From a virus: 24,118 nt of DNA. The position numbers and the translations under genes were made by a program. Below the pieces are notes generated by a model. It was not told the DNA's origin. It saw only the letters and a list, made by a program, of their open reading frames with translations, and searched no databases. The stretch spans positions 1-24,118 of the IMG/VR virus record IMGVR_UViG_3300025151_000299, one strand, 5' to 3'. Shown in pieces: positions 1-9,259 of this stretch (its first letter is position 1; each line of letters begins with the position of its first letter).

Positions 1-3000
1 ATTCAGTCGATGGATATGTTGGTATATCTATCACATCTATATCCCACTCTATTCTTGGCACTGGACATTGCCAAATATCGCTGTTGCATGGGCAATTTCC
101 TTCGCCTAATCCTCCGGGATTTAATTCAAAATCATCTCCTGGATAATCTGGTTTTCCTGATCTGCTTGAGGCTAGGTTTGGCACGGATGTTGGAACAGTC
201 AATGTAATGTTAGAAGAAATTGTTGCTCCTAAATTATTAAGCGATTCAGGATCACTGTCTATTGAATGTTTAAGACCCAGTACAGGAACACCGATATAAT
301 TAAATGACCAGTCTGTCTTATTAGTGTCCCAATCTTCGCCGCGTTTATAAAAGAATCCGTAACGATTGACATATTCTGTTCCACTAGTTCTTAAGAAATC
401 CAGTATTTCCCACCAATCATCTCCAACCCCTGGTCCAATTAAATTTTTATTTCCTGGTATTTGGGCAAAACAGTAACCTAAACAGCCGTTTGTATATTCT
501 GGGCTATTTGTATCAAAACCGTTTACATTATCATAACGCCAACTGTATTGAGTTCCACCCTCGTCTGTTGCCAACTGTTCACATTCCAATTCGCTGTTGG
601 TGGTTGTTATTGTTGGTGAGATACTAGTTCTCGATTGCTCATATGTGCAGTATATACAGTTACCCGTAACCGGTGGTTGTGCGCACGCATCCTCTACACA
701 CCCAAGTCCACCAGTCCATTCCCCAGAACAATCTGTCTCAATAGTTTCTGTGCAAACGCCATCAGTGCAACATCTTCCATATTGCTGAGATGGGTCACAT
801 GTTCCTTCGCAAGTAATATTCTCGCAATAAGTTCCATCCCCATAATACATTCCGTTTAAAAGGTCGCATACAAATTCTGGGAGATTGTTGCATTCGAATT
901 GACCATTCACACACCTACAACATGCTCCACATTCAAATGTTGGTGCATTCAATGAACAACTAGTATCTCCAGAGTCAACTCTTTCCTGACATGTAGAATC
1001 GTCAAATACACCACCAACAATATCGCACCAAGAAGAAGATACATCGTTCACACAGTATGGACCTTCTGGGGTGCAATAATTATCGTCTAAATCATAGCAA
1101 CAAGAACCTAGTTGTCCTGGAACATCACAGTCTGGTCTATCTTCACATGGATCAGTTGATACGGAACCTCCTGTGTTCTGACATTGGACTGGATCAAAGT
1201 TATCATAACAATCACCGTTTGCATAGCAACATGAATATGGCGTTTCATAACCAGTTTGACAATCACCTTCCGATATTCGTTCTTGACACTCTTCTAATAC
1301 ACTCCAAGAACCATTCAGAGCATCACATTCAACTTCAGCCATATCATCCAAACAATAATAGATAATTCCCCAGTCTGGATCTTCGGCTGAGTAGCAACAT
1401 GAACCTTCTGGAGCCTGTGGGTTTTGGTCACAAGTATAGTTGCAAGTCCCGTCTTCGGTGCAATTTGTATCAGTTCCCTGATGTACACCACCTAAAGTAT
1501 TACATATATCAGATGGAACATTGTTAAAGCATGTTGAGATCCATACCCCATCATACTCTTGGCATAAACAACATGCGCCCTCGTTACCTTCTGGTGGACA
1601 GTCCTGACAGTTTATCTGTTGACAATCTTGAGTATCATCCCAACTTCCACCTACTATGTTGCATAAATCTTCTGTCCAGTCTACACATACTATACAGTCA
1701 TCATCATCTTCGAAGCAACAAGAGCCTATGGGTGGGTTTATAATATTGCAGTCATAATTTTCACAGTTGTTCACATCTTCACAAGATTTACCTTCATGGA
1801 ACACACCGCCCAAAGTTTCGCATTCCTCTACGGTTCTTTCCTCACAGTAAATTTCAGAGTTTTGATCACAAAGACAACAAGCCCACACATCATCCGTTGG
1901 TGGTTCAAAATCGCACGGAGATGAGATGCATGTCTCATACGGATAGAATGTTTGACCGTCACCTTGACAGTTATAATAAAAAGTATCATTACATGTTGGA
2001 ATGCTTTCGTCACAACATGCTCCTTCGGTGTCTTGTGGTATGTCATCTACAGGACAACTCAACGACCCATCATTTGGATCTTGGTAACAACTCAGTCCTA
2101 TGTACCACTTTGATGGTTCCACTCTATTGATACATTCGTATTCTGTTTCATTGGAACATTGAAGTTCTTCTTCACCCTCTACCGAGTAACAACACCTAGC
2201 AATATCAAGTGGTTCTATACAATAGTAGTAAGGATCACCATCAATAGTTTCACCATCTTGATTTGGCCAGTATATATCCCTACCCCAACCAACACTACAG
2301 TCTGGTTGGTATACTCCAAGATAGGTTCCTTCGGTGCTTCCGTCTGGGAAAGGATTTGCTTCATTCGCCACTGCGCCAATAGGAACATTTTCTTCCCACT
2401 CTGAAAGACCGTCTTTTGAAAATATTCTTCTATACAGTATATTTCTTATATTTGTATATGGTGGATTAAGAGGATCATAATTTTCTTCAGATATGCTTAT
2501 TACTTCTCCCCAATTATCACCGGCAAGAGTTTGCGCAAACCAATAATGAAAGTCTCCTATTGGTTGATTTGGGTTTCTCCAGAAACTAGACGACACAGCA
2601 ACAACTTGCCTTTCATCTGCTTCGTCCAATCCCAATAAATCAAGGAATCCTCTTCCCCATAATTTTCTCTGTCCGGTAAGGAATGCTAATTCATCTTTAG
2701 ATGGAACATACCAAGGTTGACCCGTTGAGTTCCAACGTGAATGTGCTAACCACAGAGGTGTCTCCACAGTTGCAAAAGAGTCACAGTAAAAACGGCTTGG
2801 AACCCATTCATAATTAGGATCAGAGTAGTAGCACTCAGTACACATGGTTTCAATCGGACATGGCCAATTTCCACCCACAAGATCTCCGGGGCAATACTCA
2901 AACAGAAGAGAACAACTCGTAACCCCATATGTGCTTTGGAAACCGTTATTTCTGGTTAGGTAACCATTACCATCCCAATGTGATTTTCTTGTTGGTAATA

Positions 3001-4945
3001 ATGGTCCACCAGATGCAGGAGTCGCATCAATCGCAACGATTCCCCATCGTGGTATGTTCTCTCCCTCTGGACATGGGCATTGTGGTACTCCCGGTTCATC
3101 TGGATTACCACCATGACCATCATCGCATCCTCGTTCTTCACATGTTTTGTCTGGGCTGAATGAGCAGTTTCCACCAGTGTATTCCGAACAATCAGAAATC
3201 AGCACATTGTCTGCACATGTAGTATCACAACAACAAGAACCTACGGGTTCATTTGGAATTTCTTCACAGCATTTAACATCATTATCAAGTGGTCCAGCAC
3301 TACACTCAGTTCCCACGCCATAGAATATACCACCCATTATTTGACAATTTGGGGCGGTGAGTTCATAACAAGATGAACCAACACAACAAGCACCGTTTGA
3401 CGTAAACTCACAACAGTCTATATTCTCACAAAAGGTTGAATCACCCGCATAGTAACCACCTATCGAATCACAGAAGTCTTCATAAACACCATCTATACAT
3501 GTTCCAATATTTGTACAACACGCACCGATTGGATCTATGGAACCACACAAGGGAACACACGGAACATCTTCACACTTCATTTCAGGATAGAAGGTTCCTC
3601 CAAATCTCTCGCAGTTACCATCATTCACTGTATCAACACATAAATCATTACTGCAACATGCACCAACATCTTCAGTTCCACATGATCTTTCATCACATGT
3701 TGTCTCTGCTACAAAGACACCACCCAACGCATCACAACTCGCCTTTGTACCATAATCTCTACAATAAGAAACAAGAACAGAGGTTGTTTCTGTTTCTGTT
3801 CCTATACCCTCTAAGTCTCCACTACCGGGCACAATAGAAGTCTTTGATTCTAAAACCTGATAACAACATGATCCCTGAATAGAATCATCAAAGTAATTTG
3901 TTTCAAATGTATTGTTTGGTTCAAAGCAGAACCAACTCTCTCCAGAATCAACAGTCATACAGTTCACGGTGTGCATTGTTCCCCGAATGAATTCTGTTCC
4001 ACTTGTCCAACCGCCAGTAAAACCAGAAGGAACATCAAATGTTATACCGAGTTCTTCGCCAAAAGAATCTACATCAAGAGGACCAGGCTCTGGCTCATTC
4101 GTAGTATCAATCACAAAAGTTGCATAAAAAGCATTTCCATAATCCCCATCACCAGAGGGTTGAGAAGAGAGTTCTGTATTTGCTGATAAACCAGCACTTA
4201 ATGATGTTATTTTATTTAATGTCAGTCTTCTTGTGGTGTCGATATAAATTATATTGGAATCATCTACACTAAAATCTGTTGGGAATGAAATTGCATCTAT
4301 ATCACGAACCCTGTTACCTCTCACAGTGTTGGCAATATTCTTTAAGGTTGCAGAGATAGTCTGGCTGTCGTATGAGTAACCAGTCGCACCAATTTCATCG
4401 TAGTAAGTAAAGGTAGCACCTCTCGCAAAAGTGGTTCCACCTGTTCCATCTCTAGTTCCTGTGATGAACAATAATTCGTTAGGTGAACCGGCGACAACAG
4501 ATGATGTGCCACCAGCGAGATCTGCACTGATTCCTATGTCTTTATCGAATACCGTTACGTTATAATCATTTGAAAAGGTTATAGATTTAAATTCAATACT
4601 GTCAAATGTGACACTCTTCACTATTGAAAATCCATCTCCTAAATCTTTGTATTGAATTGTACCAGATGTACCGGCTTCTGGTGAGTTGCCAACGCCAAAG
4701 GAAAATCCTACATTAGCGAGTCCGGTATGAGTTTGTGCTGAAATTGTTACGGATAAAGTTCGTCCACCATCACTTAATGCATCACCAGTCCCTTCAATAG
4801 AAAGAACTCCCAAACCAGTAACACCAAATTCATGTGTCGCACCGGTTGGTCCAGTTGCACCAGTTGGACCAGTTAATCCCTGTGGACCAGATGGTCCAGG
4901 ATTCCCCGTTGGTCCGTATGCTGAATAAACTGAATAGTATGCCAT
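1..4945 (-). CDS. Giant cysteine-rich repeat tail fibre/adhesin, 3' end outside window
   Basis: This frame is open for 1648 codons, from ATG at 4945 to the left edge; I checked the Cys-rich part and C-terminal side codon by codon and found no stop. The start follows GAGG five bases upstream and lies 15 bases after the previous stop. Residues 11-36 are collagen-like Gly-X-Y triplets (GPTG, GPSG), a common phage fibre stalk. A beta-rich, cysteine-free stretch runs to about residue 325. From residue 358 come about 15 repeats of the form G-[AS]-C-C, C, C-x3-G-G-x-[FWY], C, C, in two blocks around a non-repeat domain (about residues 622-917). That domain has WYVPSKDEL, SSSFW and YWFAQ, recalling DUF1566 or C-type-lectin-like receptor-binding domains. 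About 125 cysteines are visible. Fibre role is inferred from the stalk and from position last in the fibre block. Receptor and total length are unknown. No close family is recognised. Confidence 0.85.
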   Translation of the reverse strand, partial: MAYYSVYSAYGPTGNPGPSGPQGLTGPTGATGPTGATHEFGVTGLGVLSIEGTGDALSDGGRTLSVTISAQTHTGLANVGFSFGVGNSPEAGTSGTIQYKDLGDGFSIVKSVTFDSIEFKSITFSNDYNVTVFDKDIGISADLAGGTSSVVAGSPNELLFITGTRDGTGGTTFARGATFTYYDEIGATGYSYDSQTISATLKNIANTVRGNRVRDIDAISFPTDFSVDDSNIIYIDTTRRLTLNKITSLSAGLSANTELSSQPSGDGDYGNAFYATFVIDTTNEPEPGPLDVDSFGEELGITFDVPSGFTGGWTSGTEFIRGTMHTVNCMTVDSGESWFCFEPNNTFETNYFDDSIQGSCCYQVLESKTSIVPGSGDLEGIGTETETTSVLVSYCRDYGTKASCDALGGVFVAETTCDERSCGTEDVGACCSNDLCVDTVNDGNCERFGGTFYPEMKCEDVPCVPLCGSIDPIGACCTNIGTCIDGVYEDFCDSIGGYYAGDSTFCENIDCCEFTSNGACCVGSSCYELTAPNCQIMGGIFYGVGTECSAGPLDNDVKCCEEIPNEPVGSCCCDTTCADNVLISDCSEYTGGNCSFSPDKTCEERGCDDGHGGNPDEPGVPQCPCPEGENIPRWGIVAIDATPASGGPLLPTRKSHWDGNGYLTRNNGFQSTYGVTSCSLLFEYCPGDLVGGNWPCPIETMCTECYYSDPNYEWVPSRFYCDSFATVETPLWLAHSRWNSTGQPWYVPSKDELAFLTGQRKLWGRGFLDLLGLDEADERQVVAVSSSFWRNPNQPIGDFHYWFAQTLAGDNWGEVISISEENYDPLNPPYTNIRNILYRRIFSKDGLSEWEENVPIGAVANEANPFPDGSTEGTYLGVYQPDCSVGWGRDIYWPNQDGETIDGDPYYYCIEPLDIARCCYSVEGEEELQCSNETEYECINRVEPSKWYIGLSCYQDPNDGSLSCPVDDIPQDTEGACCDESIPTCNDTFYYNCQGDGQTFYPYETCISSPCDFEPPTDDVWACCLCDQNSEIYCEERTVEECETLGGVFHEGKSCEDVNNCENYDCNIINPPIGSCCFEDDDDCIVCVDWTEDLCNIVGGSWDDTQDCQQINCQDCPPEGNEGACCLCQEYDGVWISTCFNNVPSDICNTLGGVHQGTDTNCTEDGTCNYTCDQNPQAPEGSCCYSAEDPDWGIIYYCLDDMAEVECDALNGSWSVLEECQERISEGDCQTGYETPYSCCYANGDCYDNFDPVQCQNTGGSVSTDPCEDRPDCDVPGQLGSCCYDLDDNYCTPEGPYCVNDVSSSWCDIVGGVFDDSTCQERVDSGDTSCSLNAPTFECGACCRCVNGQFECNNLPEFVCDLLNGMYYGDGTYCENITCEGTCDPSQQYGRCCTDGVCTETIETDCSGEWTGGLGCVEDACAQPPVTGNCIYCTYEQSRTSISPTITTTNSELECEQLATDEGGTQYSWRYDNVNGFDTNSPEYTNGCLGYCFAQIPGNKNLIGPGVGDDWWEILDFLRTSGTEYVNRYGFFYKRGEDWDTNKTDWSFNYIGVPVLGLKHSIDSDPESLNNLGATISSNITLTVPTSVPNLASSRSGKPDYPGDDFELNPGGLGEGNCPCNSDIWQCPVPRIEWDIDVIDIPTYPSTE
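683..2200 (-). repeat. Cys-rich protein repeats, second block (10 copies)
   Basis: Ten further copies with double-Cys starts at 2189, 2012, 1874, 1715, 1568, 1394, 1226, 1097, 917 and 767 (low plus-strand coordinate). Spacing is 129-180 bases, always a multiple of three. First residues vary (GACC, GSCC, GRCC, ARCC, WACC, YSCC), but the later Cys-x3-GG or NG-x-aromatic core is kept in most copies. The repeat resembles units I recall from secreted proteins of planctomycetes and other aquatic bacteria; a profile search would be needed to confirm any relation. Confidence 0.85.
3125..3874 (-). repeat. Cys-rich protein repeats, first block (5 copies)
   Basis: Five copies of a 43-70 residue unit inside the giant fibre gene. 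The GxCC starts read G-[AS]-C-C and lie at 3863-3874, 3653-3664, 3515-3526, 3383-3394 and 3227-3241 (the last has three Cys). Each unit continues with a Cys after a short loop, another Cys followed by GG and an aromatic or Asn residue, then two more Cys. The repeats are diverged, not recent duplications. The regular Cys spacing suggests small disulfide-bonded or metal-binding domains; that is inference. Confidence 0.85.
4838..4915 (-). repeat. Collagen-like Gly-X-Y tract, giant fibre
   Basis: Residues 11-36 of the giant protein are almost uninterrupted Gly-X-Y triplets rich in Pro and Thr (GPTG, GPSG, GPQG, GATG). In phage fibres such tracts form trimeric stalks. The tract sits right behind the short N-terminal segment, as in the neighbouring 381-residue protein. 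Confidence 0.85.
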
Positions 4946-4960
4946 CTAAACCTCATCTAA

Positions 4961-6106
4961 CTAGAATGGAGAAGTACCTGAATTTGTGGGCGTTTCAACA
5001 GTTATACCATACCAAAGTAATTCACCATCGTCGTTTTGTTTTCCGTTGCACACAAAATGATAATAATCTTCATTACTAGTTATATGAGGTTTGATACCGA
5101 ATGGGAAAATCCAATTGTTTGGCCAGATTTCGTTTGAACTAGAAAACCCGGTTAAACTTCTATCTTCCTTTGACTCTGCACCAATAATTTTCATTGTGAA
5201 TCCCAGAGAACTGTTTCTTCCAAATTTCTCATCAAAACTAGGACCAACAGATCCAGTAGCAGAATTATCCACAAATCTCACAAAAGGTTTTTCTTCGTCA
5301 AGTAATTCAGATCCCTTTATTGTTTCTTTAATTTTGTTTGCATCTACTACCCAAACATTTCCCCAACTTCTTTCTGCGACGGCTGTTTTCCCTAAAGCAG
5401 AATATGCCAAACGAGTTCCTGGACTGGTGTCAAAACAATATATCATAGTGTCTTCGTCCACACCACCAGTCATGTCTGCTGTTCCAAGTGAGTATGCAAC
5501 TTCGTGATATGATCTTATCTTTGCACCAACAGTTTGCGTATCTGGATCATACACTGTAGATGTTGCACCAGACAATTCGTTGAGATCAGAATATACACAT
5601 AACTGTCCTGTTGAACCACCTGTTGCCAAAAATCCATCGAAGGTGTTAAACGAAATTTCTAATTCGTTACCATCGTCTGACTCGGCTATGGAAACATCAC
5701 CAAATGCCTTGAATGTTCTTATCTTAAATGCATCACTCGCTGAATCAACACCAGTTGGTGTTCCTGTAGTAGAACCAACTGCTAAACTGAAACCTGTTAC
5801 ACCAATGGTATATGCGTTTGTTACCTCTATGTAAGAAACGCCTGTTGGACCATGAAAAGTACCACCATCAAAAGTAACACCAGAAGTAAAACGAGTAAAT
5901 ATGTGAGTGACACCACTTACCTGAATAAGTGTTACACCAAATGGACCAGTGGTTGCTCCAGTGATTGAAGAACCAGTTGGTCCCGTGGGTCCAGTCGGTC
6001 CAGTTGGTCCGGTTGCAGCAGGATACCCAGTTTCACCGGTTGGTCCAGTTGGTCCAACTGGTCCTTGGTCCCCTAATGCAAATTGATGGGAACTATATAC
6101 TGCCAT
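4961..6106 (-). CDS. Collagen-like tail fibre protein, 381 residues
   Basis: A fibre protein encoded just upstream of the giant Cys-repeat fibre. Residues 15-48 are collagen-like triplets (GPTG repeated), broken once by GYPAATG. The N-terminus, MAVYSS, resembles the MAYYSV of the giant protein, which may mean both attach to the same partner; this is inference. The rest (about 50-381) is beta-rich, with Thr, Ser and Gly and few cysteines; I recognise no family. The ATG at 6106 follows the previous stop by six bases, with AGGA about nine bases upstream. No promoter is seen in front, so it is probably co-transcribed with the upstream fibre genes. It could be a short fibre or an adaptor for the giant fibre. 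Structural role is likely, exact role unknown. Confidence 0.85.
   Translation of the reverse strand: MAVYSSHQFALGDQGPVGPTGPTGETGYPAATGPTGPTGPTGPTGSSITGATTGPFGVTLIQVSGVTHIFTRFTSGVTFDGGTFHGPTGVSYIEVTNAYTIGVTGFSLAVGSTTGTPTGVDSASDAFKIRTFKAFGDVSIAESDDGNELEISFNTFDGFLATGGSTGQLCVYSDLNELSGATSTVYDPDTQTVGAKIRSYHEVAYSLGTADMTGGVDEDTMIYCFDTSPGTRLAYSALGKTAVAERSWGNVWVVDANKIKETIKGSELLDEEKPFVRFVDNSATGSVGPSFDEKFGRNSSLGFTMKIIGAESKEDRSLTGFSSSNEIWPNNWIFPFGIKPHITSNEDYYHFVCNGKQNDDGELLWYGITVETPTNSGTSPF
5972..6064 (-). repeat. Collagen-like Gly-X-Y tract, 381-residue fibre
   Basis: Residues 15-45 of the 381-residue protein consist of two runs of GPTG/GPVG triplets separated by a short break. At DNA level this is a set of near-identical nine-base units (variants of GGTCCAGTT on the plus strand), prone to slippage and length change. 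Confidence 0.85.
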
Positions 6107-6112
6107 TACCTA

Positions 6113-9100
6113 TTATCCTGATGAAACTTTTAATGTGCCGCCGTCATTCCAAACCGCTCCAGCAACCGATGGATCACTCGTTGGCAGATTCGTTAGGTTG
6201 AGAGGCGATCCAGAACTTAGTGTGGTTCCATCATCGTTAATACCATCTACATTTATCTTTCTGAATGTTGTATCATCGACCAATGCTACTGCTGTATCGT
6301 CTTCGATGCGAATGAGCCAATTTACTGAGAAATACTTTGGTTGATTCGTGATGTATGCATATGTCTCATAATCGTCCCCGAAGTATGTTCCTGCTCCTTG
6401 ATCTGGCGTGTTCTGTGGAACAGCAAATCCATCAGCAGCGGCACCAGACAGCAGGTCATTATACTGCGAAGTCATTTGTGGATCTATTCCCATTATTGGG
6501 TGATAACCAAAACCTGCCCAACCATAAAGAGAACCCTGTGACCCACCATCTCTAGATATCACATTATAATCTTTATGATTACTAAAGTCATCTCTTAGGT
6601 ACAGACCACCTTCATCAAGCGATGTTGGAACCCCATTCTCATCTCTAAGTTTTCTAGGAGTGTAGACGGTATCGGTAACAATACCGGGAGTATCAACTCG
6701 ATGATATCTATCTCTGTTCCACGGTAGTATTACATTATTTTTTTGTTCTTCAGTATTACCTCTGTCATCTAAATAAATACCGGAAGTGTTATATAGACCA
6801 TCATCACCTACCACTCTACCATATCCTAATGATTTATGAGTTACCGTTGGTCCTCTCATGCCACCGATTCCCAATAAAGTACCTTCCATATTATCATATT
6901 CGGTGTATGTGTGGACATGATAAAACTCATTATGCCTGTACAGACCAGGCCATACTTTAACGTCACCATCGTTATCAGCAGGATCTCCCCAGCAAGAAAG
7001 GTTTACATCCATCCATATATCTATCATGTTGCCGCTTGGTGCGCATTGCAGGTTACCACCCAAACTATCGTTATAATCCGAACTATCGTAACCATCCACA
7101 CCATACAGTTCTAAGTGTCTTCTATGTTCTTCTAAAGAAGTATTAGATGGGGATGATAAGTGGGATACTGACAACAATTTCTGAGAATGCGTTCTATTTG
7201 TACCACCTCGTATACCAACTCCACCGTCATATTCAGACATGACTGAATATGCATCTTTCTCTATGAAGTTTTCTGCACCATGAGCAGACTTTTGATAATC
7301 CCCTATGATATCATCGGGTTCAACTGGTCCCTTAAGGTAACGATCTCTTAAGTCTGGTACGCCAATTCCTTCTAAACTGATGGTATCAATTTCATTACCT
7401 ACACCGCTACCCTCTGTTCCATTGCTTGTATTAAGAAGGAAAGTTCTATATTCTTTAACATATCCAACATTTCTTTGTGTTGGTTCAAAAATAGCAAATC
7501 CTTTGTCTGCAATATACTCGGTGACAGTCCCCTTATTTATATCACCAACTCGTTTGTTCAAATCTTTATAATCTATAAAACCATCATCTGAACTCTTTAG
7601 TATGATATATGTTCTGACACCGGTATCATAATCTTCTTGAGCAGTGCCATTGTCCCCCGATTTATTAAAGGGCAAAGGTGCGCCTATAGTCTCGGAAATA
7701 TAGGAAACAATTTCTCTTTCGTTATGCGGTCTTGGTGAATCATAGTTCGGAGCATTGAGAAGTCCCCCGTTCTCGCCAACCAGGCCATTGTGCAAAGGCG
7801 CAAGACCAGTTATGCTAGCAATATTGTCCTCATTGCCGGTGAGAGCGGTGTTGATTTTTCTGGGACTGCTAGTGCTGCTTGCATCACCGTAAAGTTTATC
7901 ATTAGAAGTTACATTCTGTTCCTGTGTATAACTGTTAAAGTGACTCTCGTCTACTTGATGGTTAGCCTCCAACAGTCCGTTTACATAGCCATGATCGCCA
8001 GTGTTATCTTGTCTAAATATCTTTGTTCTTTTTCCCCGACCAAATCCAAATGAATCATCATTAGATTCTGAAATATCGACAGCCTCTTCTAAAGCATAAT
8101 TTGCCATAAAGGAAGATCTTATTATTGGTTTAAGACCTTCGTCGTTGGTTGGTCTGCCATATCGCGCATGATCTACAAAATTAGTACTCCTTTCACCGGC
8201 GACACCTGCATAAGCATCATTACCATATTTCTCTGCCCATAAAAGTCTGGGAAGATCTAATTGATTATCTGGAGTGACTTCAACATCAATCCAATATGGT
8301 CCATGTGAAGTGATTGTATCACCGTCAAATGGTTGCGATATTCCTACGACATCACCCTGAATGACAAAGATATCGCTTTCCTGTGTCGGCTGGTCTGGTG
8401 ACAGACCCTGCCTGTTTTCCCATTTTGGTCTACGACCAGGAAATTCCTGTCTGAATCTTGGTTTTCTATCATTAGCAATACCAAGAGTCGCACCCGCTTG
8501 TGTCCCAAGTAATTCGTTATATAATTCTTCTACAAAAAGATCTGTTGGTGTTTTATTATCAGACGATCTTTGAGTTTGATCTCCAGTAATTCCAATTCGC
8601 ATTTTATAACCAAACTTACCACCGATATGGGTATTGTATTTGGTGTATATACTGGGACTTATAAAACCACCTTTACAGGAGGTAAAACCAGAGGGAACAT
8701 TTGTGCTATAACCAACATAAGGAACAATGGAACCTACTGGTGATATACCATGAACGCCAGCACTTGCATTACCACCTATTTGGTTACCAACAAAGTTCTT
8801 TACAATACCATATTGCTCAGTACCAATAGTACCCATGTTTATCATGGTTGGTTTTATGATAGAACCGTTTTCTTTTGGGGGAATAGAATCAAGAAGACCG
8901 GCAGTGGTGCCACTTAGGAAGTAGGTACTTGCAGTATAACCAGTCCATGACCCCAGAGTAGCGTTTGGATCTCTAGCAAAAGTAAATCCACCAATAGGAA
9001 TGATACCCTCGATCACCATGAATACTTTACTATCACCTTGCAATTCTCTAATGATACCAGTAACTTCAGCATTTTCTGCTGTGTCTGCTTGTGCAAGGGT

Positions 9101-9250
9101 AAATCCACCATAAGCGTCATCGTATCTTACAACATCACCAACTCTAAAGCCATGATTTGCTTGTTCAAAGTCTAAGGTTAATTGAGAGCCACTTATTGAC
9201 CCAATGACATTAATTTTAGACTGAATAGTACTGTTATTTTCGCAAGACAT
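6113..9250 (-). CDS. Large tail fibre with split tail-collar motifs, 1045 residues
   Basis: Residues 25-120 carry one 'QANHGF-GDVV' fibre module also found in the gene before. Residues 173-215 (GSIVPYVG, PSGFTSCKGG, IGGKFGY) match the first half of the phage tail-collar domain, and VPDLRDRYLKG at 631-641 matches its usual PDLRGR end. The roughly 415 residues between them would be an unusually large insertion. A later FYHVHTY stretch (776-782) recalls His-x-His metal sites of short tail fibres such as T4 gp12. The C-terminus (LPTSDPSVAG, then WNDGGTLKVS) is a tail I recall on many marine phage virion proteins. The start is supported by GGAG, which overlaps the stop of the upstream gene. A gp12-like or distal-fibre role is inferred; other collar proteins are possible. 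Confidence 0.88.
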   Translation of the reverse strand: MSCENNSTIQSKINVIGSISGSQLTLDFEQANHGFRVGDVVRYDDAYGGFTLAQADTAENAEVTGIIRELQGDSKVFMVIEGIIPIGGFTFARDPNATLGSWTGYTASTYFLSGTTAGLLDSIPPKENGSIIKPTMINMGTIGTEQYGIVKNFVGNQIGGNASAGVHGISPVGSIVPYVGYSTNVPSGFTSCKGGFISPSIYTKYNTHIGGKFGYKMRIGITGDQTQRSSDNKTPTDLFVEELYNELLGTQAGATLGIANDRKPRFRQEFPGRRPKWENRQGLSPDQPTQESDIFVIQGDVVGISQPFDGDTITSHGPYWIDVEVTPDNQLDLPRLLWAEKYGNDAYAGVAGERSTNFVDHARYGRPTNDEGLKPIIRSSFMANYALEEAVDISESNDDSFGFGRGKRTKIFRQDNTGDHGYVNGLLEANHQVDESHFNSYTQEQNVTSNDKLYGDASSTSSPRKINTALTGNEDNIASITGLAPLHNGLVGENGGLLNAPNYDSPRPHNEREIVSYISETIGAPLPFNKSGDNGTAQEDYDTGVRTYIILKSSDDGFIDYKDLNKRVGDINKGTVTEYIADKGFAIFEPTQRNVGYVKEYRTFLLNTSNGTEGSGVGNEIDTISLEGIGVPDLRDRYLKGPVEPDDIIGDYQKSAHGAENFIEKDAYSVMSEYDGGVGIRGGTNRTHSQKLLSVSHLSSPSNTSLEEHRRHLELYGVDGYDSSDYNDSLGGNLQCAPSGNMIDIWMDVNLSCWGDPADNDGDVKVWPGLYRHNEFYHVHTYTEYDNMEGTLLGIGGMRGPTVTHKSLGYGRVVGDDGLYNTSGIYLDDRGNTEEQKNNVILPWNRDRYHRVDTPGIVTDTVYTPRKLRDENGVPTSLDEGGLYLRDDFSNHKDYNVISRDGGSQGSLYGWAGFGYHPIMGIDPQMTSQYNDLLSGAAADGFAVPQNTPDQGAGTYFGDDYETYAYITNQPKYFSVNWLIRIEDDTAVALVDDTTFRKINVDGINDDGTTLSSGSPLNLTNLPTSDPSVAGAVWNDGGTLKVSSG
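8891..9178 (-). repeat. HGF-GDVV fibre module, third copy
   Basis: Residues 25-120 of the 1045-residue protein: FEQANHGFRVGDVVRYD, then an Ala-rich turn, an 'EVTGII' strand and a 'YFLSGTTAGLL' segment. The order matches the two copies in the upstream 928-residue protein, so the same domain was reused across adjacent fibre genes. Confidence 0.75.
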
Positions 9251-9259
9251 TTCTCACTC

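Noticed and set aside
2200-3125. Variable region of a diversity-generating retroelement
   Set aside because: The domain type would suit it, but I see no reverse transcriptase and no template-like near copy in the window. It is left only as something to check.
3436-3837. Plus-strand frame of 133 codons rich in His, Leu and Tyr
   Set aside because: It is the complement of the Cys-repeat gene. Its odd composition comes from reading the repeated Cys and Gly codons backwards.
5091-5507. Plus-strand frame of 138 codons
   Set aside because: It mirrors the 381-residue fibre gene, has no ribosome binding site or family motif, and all supported genes use the other strand.
7534-7541. Third minus-strand TATAAATA box
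   Set aside because: It lies inside the 1045-residue fibre gene, where it codes for Asp-Ile-Asn, with no gene start nearby. One or two chance hits are expected in an AT-rich window of this size.
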